A DNA stretch of 64,000 nucleotides from Himantopus leucocephalus (Eukaryota; Chordata; Aves; Charadriiformes; Recurvirostridae): the NCBI GenBank assembly GCA_003993805.1, contig RSEF01000019.1:3555105-3619104 (forward strand), given 5' to 3'. A program made the translations under genes and the position numbers. Position 1 is the first letter of the stretch, and each line of letters starts with the position of its first letter. Of the stretch, positions 43,500-54,400 are shown in pieces. Under the pieces are notes generated by a model, which saw only the letters and a list, made by a program, of their open reading frames with translations, was not told the origin of the DNA and made no database searches.

Positions 43500-46400
43500 C
43501 TTTGCCCGTGCTTGCACCGGGGCGTGGGGTACGCGGTGATTTTTGGCACTGTGGGAGGGTGTGTGCATGCAAAGCAATCCCGAAAATGGGGCTGGAGCAT
43601 GGTGCCTCTGCGATGGGCTCGGTGCAGGCGCCCCCCGGGCTCTGCCTTCCCGTGCAGGGCCCCCGCGCCTCCGGCCACGAGCAGGGCTTCTTATCAGGGT
43701 TGTCACTTGGGTTTCCTCCGCAGACGGGCCGGCTGGCGCTGAGCACTGGCGCGCTGCCGGCCGTCGAGAAGGGCTGCCCTGCGCCCGCTGTGCCTCCTGC
43801 TGCCCGTGCCCGCCGGCATCAGCCGGTGAGAACTGGCCTTCTCGGCGGTAGCCTCCCGAACCGGCTCTTTGCACCCAGGAACAAAACTTGCCCTCTCTGC
43901 TAGAAGATTTGCACTACTCGGCACATGCAGTTGGAAATCGCCCTGCATCGCGACGAGCAGCCCCTGCCCGCTGCTGCTGGCTCCGGTCGGTGCTCCGGGA
44001 TGTGCCAAGCGCAGGCTTTCGGCAGAGTCTCTTCCCTGAATGTTGTTTTGCACACACACCCCTGGAGGTGATTTTGCCTTGGTCACTTCAAAACTGGATG
44101 CCAGCTGCCTTGGGAAGGCAGTGAGAAGCTATAGGGATTGCTCTGCCGCTGGCTGCACCGGCGGTGGGGAGGGTGGGCTAGCAGCCTGCGGGACGGACAG
44201 ACGGACGCACTGCGCTGGGCTCGTGGGGACACAGAGGCACATGCCACAAACAGTTGCGGGTGATATTTGGTCATAAGCTCAACAAATATTTCAAGCCATA
44301 CGTTCCCTGTGGGGAGATTACTTGCTCTCTGAAGGATGCCTCAGCTTTCCCAGGCAGGGTTGGGGTTTTTTTTTCAGGATTATCCATTTGGCTAAGTTTT
44401 TCACCCTTTCTCATGATGCTGGCCTGTGTTGAGAGAGGTGCCAGGTGCTGCCATTAAAGATGCAGAGCTGAGGGTGAGTGAAAGCTCCCCGGTCTCTGGA
44501 GGAGCTGGTGCCTCAGCGGGCGCTGAGGACATGGGGCTGGTGGCATCCGCAGGCGCTCTCTCCTCCGGCCCCGCCGCGGTGCAGCTCTGCAGCAGGCTGC
44601 GACCAGCAGAGGGGACTGGAAGACCACGTCACCCAGGCGTGCCTGGGGAAAATTCAGTTGCCAAAGATGAGAGGTGGCGAAGGGACAGCGTTCAGGTAAC
44701 CTTTGGCACCCACTTGGACCGGGTCAGTCGCCAGTCATAACCTAAAATAACCGGCGCAAGACCGCAGGTGGGGCAGGAGGTTGTTTCTCCCTGCTTAATC
44801 TTTCAAGCTGCTTGTAATGCAAAGCGCCTATTCTTTCCTAGGAAGTATTAAAAGGCAGAATAGGAAATTGGGAAAAATGCTAGTTGTAAATGATCCCCTG
44901 TAGCCGCTATTCCAAACCTCTGAGCTGGGAACCCGAAAAGTCCCAAGACTGCTTTAAAAATCATGGGAGGGTTTATTTTCGTCTCCTTGCTTGTTTTCTT
45001 AAAATGCACACTCTCTGGGGATCCTTCGCTTTGCTCTTCATTCACCACCGGCCATTGCTGCAACCGGCAGAACGCGATATTGTAATAATTCTTTCACCAA
45101 AACAAGCTCCTCCTCTAAGCCAGGGCCCCCAGTGCCCCCAGTGCCCGCGGCTTTCGGGTGGGCACCATGCAGCGTGATGCCTGTCTGGAGGAAACTGAGG
45201 AAGTGTCTGATTTTAACACACACACAGGTCCCCTCCGCGGTGTGAAAAGGCAGCAGGGAAAGCCCGTGGCAATGGTTTCTGTCCCTCCTTCGCCAGAGGG
45301 GCTGGAGCTGGTGCTGAGGGGTGGGAGAAAGAAGGAAGGGCTGCGCTGGGGTGCTCAGCCCCGTGGGGGAGCCTCGGTTGGTGTGGGTGCTCTGTTGTAG
45401 CACCTTCTCCCGGTGCCTCCCAGTTTGCTAAAATTCAGGCAAAATTGCTGAATGCAGGATAGTACACAACAGTTAAAAGTCTGCGCATCTAAAGCACTGA
45501 AAAATGAAAATAATGACAGNACTTTTCCTGAGGAAGTGTCCTGGTGGTGCCGCGGAGCTTGTTCCGTGGAGGTCTTGCAGTGCTCGTCCCAGCGGGGAGG
45601 GGTCGGTGACCAGCAGGACAGTCCTCCTCGCCTCGTGGTTTGACCTGAACTTGCTCTGAGGGCCAAGAATTCCCTGTGCTTGGCATCCGTCCTGGCCAGA
45701 AAGCGACTGTATTTGAAGCTGTAAAAACGCGGCCGGCGTGTCCTGCTGCTCTCTGACCTGTGAGCAGCGAGCCAAAGTGTCACAGGAACCCAAAGGGATG
45801 TGGTCATTGCGCGAAGACCCCTTCCGTGACAGCGTGCTGTGTTGCTTCCTATTTATGCTGGGGCAACCGAGGGTTGGGTTGTTTGGGGTTTTTTTCAAAA
45901 CTCCTCGTTTAACTGTGTTTCGGGTTTTACACGGTTATTTAACTAATAGAAAAATACTAATAGAAAAGGCACCTTCAGCAAATCAACCACTGCCTCCAGT
46001 CCTTTCAGCCAGAAAACACACAAGAAAGAATATATATTCTCCAGTTAATCCCTAATTATTACGAACAGCACTGACAAGCCCTCGTATGCGATGCTGTCAG
46101 TATAGTGCTCTAAGGGTCTCACAGAGGACTCTCGCACCGGTCACGGGTGTTAGAGGAAGGGAGTGAGCAGTGTTACTACTCCCATTTTACAGAAAGGGAA
46201 CCCGACACACAAGCAAATAATTTCTGAAGGTGTATGCAAATACGGTGAGCACGTTCTGCCTCTGACCAGTTATTACCATCTGTGAAGGTTACCAGGTTGG
46301 ACCTGGTACGAATATATCGTGTCATCCCCTCAGGCGTAGTCACTTCGAAAGAAATCAACCGGCACAGTTATTCCAGAAGAGCAGTTGCAGGAAAAAGTTA

Positions 46401-47324
46401 TTCGGCAATAATTACGCTGCTTAGTGACGCTGCAGAGATGAGGAATTATCTTTCAACCTCTGCAGAGCTGGCAACATTTAATCATTATGTTTGCGCACAA
46501 TTCCCAGCACAATGAGGCCCTGATTTCCACCTGGTGCTTCCAGACACTATAACAATGCAAATTAAAAATGAATAACACTAAAGAAAGAGAGAGCTCCTTC
46601 CCTGGGCAATCTCTCCTATCTCTAAGCCCACTCATTCTATCTCTGGCACAGCAAACTCCCTTTTATTTTTAACCCAATCCTCCACTTAGGACATTCTTGG
46701 GTTTTTTCCCTAAAAAATCACCTGTCTTTCTGGTTACACAGATTCCCTTTCTCTTTCGGTGTGGGAGCATGTTTTCAGTTGGATAAATCCTCTGGGTGAC
46801 GCACAGCGAAGGACTGACAGGAACCTTTATGTCCTCCCAGCTCTAAATTACGCTTTTATTTCCTTCTGTCCCAAAGACGTGCCGTCTCAGCCCGGATTGC
46901 GCTGGGTGGCAAAAGGCCCCTCTGCGTCGTTACAGCCTCAGACATCTGCAGCTCAGCCTGCAGTCGCACTCCCGGTGACAGTACAGTTGTTACAGCTCGT
47001 TTTCGCTGCTGCCAGCTCCCTATTAATTACGCCGCGCTATTTTCTTTTGCTTTCTTTGGTGAAGTGCTCTCTCCTTCTGTTATCTATTTCTAATTGCTTT
47101 ATTGCCTTATTTCAGAGAGCGTCCAAGTCCAAAGCGTCCAAATGGATTCCGAATACAGCAGCAGCGCAGTCAACCGCTGGGCTCTTTTGCAGGGGTGAAT
47201 CCGGACCGTTCCAGTTAACAGGGCTCTGCCTACCGGTACCACGCAGGCGTCCCGCTCAGCTTTACGGGGCCACAAAGAGATTTGGTCAAAACTGTTCTTA
47301 AAAGAAATGATGGCTTCAATTCTT
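43500..47324. other. Intergenic region downstream of P2RX1
   Basis: About 3.8 kb without a recognisable gene. The left part is GC-rich and gives long open frames on the minus strand (43041-43874) that look compositional. The right part is AT-richer and holds a MIR-like segment at about 46165-46230. A single N lies at 45520. It ends in a 100-N gap. Confidence 0.7.
46165..46230 (+). repeat. MIR-like SINE remnant
   Basis: CTCCCATTTTACAGAAAGGG followed by AACCCGACACACAAG resembles the MIR segment CCATTTTACAGATGAGGAAACTGAGGCACA. It is short and diverged, and the ends are uncertain. Confidence 0.5.
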
Positions 47325-47424
47325 NNNNNNNNNNNNNNNNNNNNNNNNNNNNNNNNNNNNNNNNNNNNNNNNNNNNNNNNNNNNNNNNNNNNNNNNNNNN
47401 NNNNNNNNNNNNNNNNNNNNNNNN
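47325..47424. other. 100-N scaffold gap
   Basis: A run of exactly 100 Ns, a placeholder of unknown true size. The right contig starts inside a CR1 tail, which suggests that assembly broke in that interspersed repeat. Confidence 0.97.
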
Positions 47425-47485
47425 GGGTGGAATGAGATGGTCTTCAAGGTCCCTTCCAACCCAAACCGTTCCATGATTCTATGAA
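47425..47485 (+). repeat. CR1 LINE 3' end, truncated by the gap
   Basis: GAATGAGATGGTCTTCAAGG, TCCCTTCCAACCCAAACCGT and TCCATGATTCTATGA are the classic avian CR1 3' terminus with its ATTCTATGA-type tail. Only about 60 bp remain to the right of the gap. Confidence 0.92.
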
Positions 47486-47649
47486 ATAACTCTATTGCGG
47501 CCTAAAGGCTTCAGCAAATCCAGCTAAGTAAATCCAGGCAAACAGCACAAATCGCACCGTATTACAATCCTAAGCAGTTTATTCTAATTAAAACTTACTT
47601 ATTTACGCTAAACAACCAACACCCCTCCCCGCACGCCGCCGGAAAAGGG

Positions 47650-48300
47650 GTGTTTTTTACCTCAGGACCCGCGGCCGCCCGCTGCCCCCGCCGCCGCCTC
47701 CACCCTCACGGCCACGGGGCGGCCGCCGCGCGCGCGGCGGGGAGGCGCGGCCGCCGCCAGCCAATGGGAGCGGGCGGCGGCGGGCGGGCGCGGGGGCGGC
47801 GGGCGCTGATAGGGCGCGAGCCGGGGCGCTTGGCCGGGCGCTGCAAACAGAGGCACGTTGGAGCCGGGCGGTCGGCGGGCGGCGGCCGCGCGCAGGTGAG
47901 CGCGGGGTGGTGGCGGCGGGCGGCGCGCGCCCTCGCCTCAGCGGGAGGAAGGCGGGGTGGGGGGCGGTGTGAGGGACCGGGCGCCCCCGCTGAGGGATCG
48001 CCTAGGCCGGGTCGCCTCGCTTCAGCGCTGCCCGGGGCGGGCGGCGGCCCCTCCTCGGCCTGGGGCAGGTGCAGCGCGGTGTGTGTGTATTGGGGGGGGG
48101 GGGGGGTTNTGTTTACTTCGGGTTTTACTCGGCGGGCAGAGTCCCGTTGGCTGCGGAGGGGGCCCGGCGGGCGGGACGCGGGTGGGCTCCGGGCTCCGGA
48201 GGTGTGAACCGAGCCGGGGCTCTCCCGGGCCGGCGTGCTCGGGCAGCCGCCTCGTCCCCCGGGCGGCGGGGCTGGGGATGCCTTGGGCAGCCGCGGCTCC
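47650..48300 (+). promoter_or_regulatory. CpG island with CCAAT box, candidate promoter of the next gene
   Basis: About 650 bp of very GC- and CpG-dense sequence with many GGGCGG (Sp1-type) words and an AGCCAATGGG NF-Y-type box at 47759-47768. It stands out from both flanks. A housekeeping-type promoter is the natural reading. In mammals CAMKK1 follows P2RX1 on the same strand, so this may be the CAMKK1 promoter. No coding sequence here proves it. Direction is suggested only by the donor at 47896. Bidirectional activity is possible. Confidence 0.65.
47820..47895 (+). other. Candidate non-coding first exon of an unidentified gene
   Basis: About 60-130 bp downstream of the CCAAT box, GCGCGCAG is followed by GTGAGCGCGG, a good donor at 47896. 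That matches the geometry of a CpG-island first exon. The transcription start is not defined, and no matching downstream exon was recognised in the remaining 16 kb. A second good donor, GTAAGA, lies at about 48450. Confidence 0.35.
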
Positions 48301-48449
48301 GGAGCTTTTCCTTTTACCAAGCCCAAAAATAAATGGGTGAGAAAAAAAAAAAAAGAAATCCTTTTAAAAACAGGGATTTTGAGCAGTTTACCCATCACAC
48401 CACTCATCTCTCGCCCATTTCTGGAAGGAGAGAGGAGGCAGAGGAGAAG

Positions 48450-51400
48450 GTAAGAAGTGCGGTGAGCTCCGTGCATGCTTGTTACTGCGTCCTAATCCTC
48501 CTTGCTGCCCTTGGGGATCAGCCTGAGCTCCTCAGAGTTTGGATTTTCTCTGGGGTCAGTGCTTTGGGCTGAGCTGTCCTGCCCTGGCAGTGTCTCGGAG
48601 CACACACCTTGCAGCCAGGCTGGCGTGAAAAGGGGTTTATCCTCCTCTGCCTGCTTACCTTGGCTCTGAGGGAGAATAAACTGCAGCTCTCAAAGGCCTG
48701 TGTGCTGTGGACAAGGAAAACTGCTGATCCTGCAGGGGTATCACTTTCTTCAGCTGCTCTGATGGAAGCTAAAATTACCATTCTGTTGTAGTTGTAACAA
48801 ATTACTGTTCTGTTGTAACTTAATGGGAAAGGTTTTGTTTAATCGGAAACTGTTGCTTTTCTATTTACAGTAGTCTGTGATTCCCAAGTTAAGCTTACAG
48901 TACCACTTCCCATAATGTGTTAATTTCCTCCCTGTGAGGCATCTCTGGCAGCTTCAATTTGTTCTGGTGTTTGACATGGGATGGCTTTGAAGTGTTGCTT
49001 TTGAAACTGGATAAGGCAAGCGGAGAGCCGTTATCTCAGTTGCTTGAAGAGAAAAACCAAAGCCAGCGTGCTGGGGCCATGCTCCAACGTGTCCCTGTGC
49101 ATGGCGTAGCTCGCTGTGCTGCACCCCGTGCTCAGGCTGGGGTGCGTGGTATGAATAGGATTAATCTCTAGGCATAGCAATAAATTGCTTTCCTGGGCTT
49201 GTTCCCTTGGTTTTTGCCTGGAGAAGGCCAGATCTTAGCAACCAGGAGCATAAGCACCAGCCTCTTATCATTCCAGCGAGGAGTTCAGGCATGTTATTGT
49301 TTGATACGGTATGAAGGCTGGGCTTTAAAAAGTCACAGTAGGTGCTGGGCCACTGGGTCCTGATAGTTTTCTTTGCTGAAGCAAGCTGTGTTCAGTAGCA
49401 TGAAGTGCCCTCAATCTGGAACTGTCTTCAGGTATTTCTTTCCCTTCCTTTTGGGATATGTCTTGTGGGTTGGAGCTGGCATGCTTGGAGTGGGATGTGT
49501 GTGGGTAGGTATGCTCGCAGGACAGCTCCTGGCTCAGAGAGGGTGGGCAGAGCTGCTTATCCTGTCTGAGCTGCAAGGGGACCTCATCTGTCCCAGCATT
49601 GCCCCAGAGAGCGGTGAGATGCCCCTGTTGCTTAACACAGCCTGTTGATGCTTTATTTCTGCCATGGGTCTCAGAGATGGCACAGATGCCCTGTGCTCCC
49701 TAATTAAGGTGTTCACTAAGCTCTAAATGTCTCTGCCTCAGACAATTAATTGTCCTTGCGCTAACCAGATTTTCAAGACCCAGCTTTCTTTTGCTTGGAA
49801 GGGGTTTTGGCATTTCTCTTCCCTTATGGGCTCTTGTGGGGTGGCTACAGTGGGAGTCTCATCAGCCTGTGGCAGAGGAGATATTTGGAAGGACAGTGTA
49901 GCAGTCTTCTGTTTGCTGGAGGAAGAAGCACTGTTTAGGTAGCGGTCACCACAAGACCTTATGTGGTTTAGACCTTGGCTGGGTTTGAAGAGGTGGCACT
50001 ATGCTGAACGTGTCGCTCTACTTCAGCCAAGGGTCTGCTTGCCAGAGTACAGCATCTCTTCTTGCTGGTGTTTGTTCCCTGAAGTTAATGAAAGCTGTAT
50101 TAACCCAGTCGTTTGTGCCAGCCTCTCTTGAGCTGTGGAAAGAACAGTCCTGTCTGAAAGCCAAGTCTTCTGCAAAGTGTTAGTGCTGACCTTAGGCAAG
50201 CCTTTATAGGGTCATTGCTACCCTGGAGCAGAGAAAGGAGAAACCTCTTTTTCTAAGAGGCTTCAGGAAAAGGCTGGGTGTGCTGAATGGCTTCTGCGGA
50301 CTATTAGCACAGTGGTTTGGGTCTCCAGAGGACCTATCTGTCAGGCTGAGGGGCAGAGAGGATAGATCTGATGCAAATCAGGGCATAGCAAGCTAGTGGA
50401 GGGGAAGGGATGTGTGTTGGTGGGGAACTCGGTGTGAGGATTTTGTCTGTGCTGGCATTGTGGAAGGCAGTTTGTTTGATAACATCTGAAATCAATATGT
50501 GCAATTACTCTGCCTTGGGAAGATGCCTGGAGTGAGCATTCCCATTACTGCCCTAAAGTGCAGGTGGAGTGTCGATGAGCCTGTTCAGCCGCTTAAAGCA
50601 CTGACAAACGCTGGGTGTAGGGGGAGGCAGGCTCTGCTTATGTGGGAGATCACACTTAGCTTCAGAGCTCTGCGTGGATGCTGAGCACACAGCGTTAGGC
50701 AGTGTAAGTAGGTAAAAGGTGGGAGGGGAAAATGGTTTGTGTGAGGTGAGCAGCAGAGCCCAGCTTTGGGCAGCATGGGGCTGTAGTAGGAGCTGTCCTG
50801 ACACCTGAGTGTGAAGGGGGGTGGGCAAACATTGCTTCTAGGTGCGTTTTGACTCCCCTCTAACTTGGGCTGGGGGGAGGCTTCTTCCTGCACAGCTTCT
50901 AGCAGATGCTTGCTGCTGCTCAGCCTTGCCATTGCTGCTGGATCTTGGCAGTTGATGGTAGTGGGACATTGAGCCTGTCTTTTTGCTGAGGGCCGGTGAG
51001 GAGGCAAGTTACCCCTTTGGCTTCTGGCCAAAAGTGAGGCCTGAGCTGCCAGCCTAAAAGCCAAGTATAAAGCTGGTATGAGATAAAATGTTACTGGCTT
51101 GTGCCTTAAAAGGTAGGAAAGCAGACACATCTGGGGAAAACTAGGTATATAGTAACCCTTGTCAAAATTCTTCCTCTGATGTCTTTCTCCTCATGGTTTC
51201 AAATGCTTCTTCTCCTCTGATCTTCAGTCCTTTCTGGTTTTGGTACAGGATGTAACTTGCTTTGAGAAGCAAGCATCCAATGTGTAGGGAGGGGACCCAG
51301 TCATCAGAAAATGTGTGGCTGAAGAAATGAATATGGGTGGCTGGCTGTAAAAGCAGTGGGAATGATTGAAGTGTACAGAAACAATTGTTGACATAATGCA

Positions 51401-54400
51401 GTCGTCGTGGCAGATCTGAAGGTTGGTTAGTGATGTTTGTGATCGATAAAGCATTGGGTACAGTGGATAAATGAATGATACCAAATAATGTCATATAGTC
51501 AAGCATGTTGTTTTAATTAAGACAGTGGTTAAGCTTAGCACAGTTGGAGAAAAATGTCTGAAATCTTCTAAAGAGAAGCAATCCTGACAATTGATAAATT
51601 GGAGTAGGATACTAATCTGAGAGATAACAGTGGGAAGAAGCTGCAGTGACTTCATGGATGCGTGGGAGGGTGGCTGCTGATTTGTGGTGGTGGGTGAGAT
51701 GTAAGTATACATGCATCTTTTCAGCTCTTCAGAAACTCAGATGTTTCTTGGGCTTGTGCAGTTAGCCACAGGTGGTGGCTTTAAAGATAGTCCTTCATCA
51801 CAGAAACACAAGCTTAGTTAGGGACATCTGCACCAGACCAGGATATTGCAGATTCCTTTGAAGGATATTGCAGAATTGTCAAGAAATGGGGTTGCTCAGG
51901 TCCTGGGCGGCAGTGTCATTTTATAGGCTTCATCATTAATGATGGGGTGCAGTCAAGCACTGTGTAACTTGCAGTTCTAACTTGCTTAGGAACTTGCAGT
52001 CTTGATTTGTTGGTCACTTTTCCTACTGGGTTAAGTCTTTAGAAACATTTTCCTGTTCCATTGCAGTCTTCAGTTTTATTTTTGGCATAAGTGATATGGA
52101 AGAAGAGGGAGAAGCATAAATATTTGTCATAAATGTCAAGTACATGACATTGGAGTATTTTTTTTTTATTGCTTTCATGTGCTGGTGTCCCTGGATGGGG
52201 AAGTTCTCCTGAAAGGTCAAAACCTTTTGAGGATGCAGCTTCTCAGTGGGCTGAGGTTTGCAGCTGAAAGGGAAGGCTGTTGCATGGCAGCTGGGAGCTT
52301 CTTATCCCAGAAACCTGCTGGTTTAGGGAGTGAACCTGGCTGAAAATGAACCCTTGTATTTTATTTCTTGGTGGCACCCAGCGCATGAGCTGATTCATGC
52401 CTTGTGGATAAAGGTGGGGTTTACTGAGGACTTGTTTCTTTTGGGTTGCTGCCCTGGGTAGGCATTATTTTAGGGCGAGTACCTCTGAAATAGCTGTAGT
52501 TCTTTTTGCCAGAAGCCATGTGGGATTAATTTAACCTGTTTGTCTCTGGGGTGGTTTCAGTGTTTCTGCAGATTGGTGGCTGTGTTCAGGGAAGGCTATG
52601 AAATGTTGTGATTAATTCTTCAGTATTGTTCAGAGTTTATGGTGGAGTTGTTAACTAGTTAACAGTGACTGCTGTAATTAGTCTGGTGTGAGTATAAACA
52701 GTGAGGCTGTGATGTGCCACTGTCTGCTGGAGCAGCACTTGAATATGCGTCTTTCTGAGATACAGGCATCCTTTCCCTTTCTCCTGTTCCTGTGCTGTAC
52801 TCTCTGCAGAGCTGCCATGTGTATGTATGTCTTAGAGAAGCAGGAAAGCTGTGGAAGCCCAGCCTTCCTTTCTGCTGATACTGGTGCTGAGTGGCAACTG
52901 CTCTCCTGAGGTCGGTAGAGCCAAGCTCATTGTCTCATTTCTTGCTACCTACTGCAATCCCTGTCTCCAGTAGTTTCCACTTGCTCATACCAGTATAGGT
53001 GAGGAAGACTGTGTCCTGTTCTTTTCAGCTGGCAGCAGAGACTGGGTTTTTGATGGGAGTCCTTGCTGCAGAGCAGAGAGGTCTGTATTAAGCCATCAGA
53101 AGCACAGAGCTGTGTGCCAAGGTGGGAGGAAGAGAGCAGCTCCTTGAAACCTGCAGTTCCTGTGCAATATCCCATGAATGTTTCTGGGGTGTGCTGATTG
53201 TTTTTCTCAGCCAAGTGGTTCCATAATTGTGTAACCTTGTGAGGACAAAGCATTAATGACACATTTTGGATGTCTGTTAGGTCCCCGTTCCCATAGGGAA
53301 ACTGTGCAGGGCAAGACTCATGACTCTGCACAGCTGTGCAGGTAACATTTCCTTCAACTTTAGACAAAAAAATTCTTGCCTCTAGTCTTCTCACTTTACA
53401 CAGATTTCTGCTATGGTTGTTGAACTCTAAGCATGCTAAGTAGGAGCAAGTCCTACAGACCCACAAGGCTTTCAACTGGAGAACGATGATCTGCTATGTA
53501 GGATGTTAAATTAACACAAAGAAGACTTATTCAGTTGTTCCTCTGCTACAGATTTCCTTTGTAACCTGGAGCTCCAATTCACAGATACATCCAAACATTG
53601 AGTGCTTAGCATGGGTGTTAAACTATGAGCAGACATGAGGGGCTTAGCTGGGGTGGGACAGGGAGAAATAAAGAGGTGCTGTGGAAGCCCAGGCTGAATA
53701 ACACCTTCTGAGGATGTGTTAGTGTTGGATTTTTGACTCTGCTGAAAGTGTGAATCAGTCATACCAAGAGGTGTTATATCATCGTACTCTAGTGACCTGG
53801 ACTTTAGTGCCTACATTTGGCAGTTCGATACTGCATTGGAGCAGTGCTCTGCAGTCAGGTGCTGCTGTCCTCCTTCTGGTGGCTTGTGTTTCTCAGCTGT
53901 CCCTGTGTTGCAGAGATTATGCACAATTTTATCTGTCTTGTGAATGCAGCAAACCTTGGACCAGCCACCCTGTAGTTTGTCTTGGTTTTGCCCTGCTTTT
54001 TTATGGTGTACATACAACTCAAAGACTATTTTGCTGTTGATCCCTTGTAGTCATGAGAGACTTTAGCATGGGTGTCTGTCTCTTCTTCCCCCCTCCTCCT
54101 CTAGGCAGTAGTTCAGGTTTCTATTCTATAGAAGTGAGTTCTATAATCACAAAAGAGCTGGTGAGGATAGGATTTTTTTATATACACAAGTAGCATGGGC
54201 ACAGCCTCATGAAGCCCACAGTTGCAGGCTGTCACATCTACAGTACATAAAGCTGAAGGAATCAGGCAGCAGCAGGAAAAAAAAATGTGCCAGCCCAGCT
54301 TTGCAGAATACTGTGTGCATGCATATCTACCTGAGGCTGGCTCTAATTACCATCTCCCATGCTGTTCTGCTGCTGCATCCAGCTCTGTCAAAGTACTCTC

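Noticed and set aside
43041..43874. 277-residue minus-strand frame over the P2RX1 3' end
   Set aside because: Arg/Pro/Gly/Ala-rich translation typical of GC-rich non-coding DNA. It crosses the P2RX1 poly(A) region and shows no domain.
47650..48476. Long frames on both strands in the CpG island
   Set aside because: Extreme GC content removes stop codons by chance. The translations are Arg/Gly/Ala/Pro runs interrupted by an N, with no recognisable protein.
51162..51712. Nuclear mitochondrial insertion (NUMT)
   Set aside because: The minus-strand composition first suggested mitochondrial DNA, but the translations do not follow any mitochondrial protein or RNA that I know.
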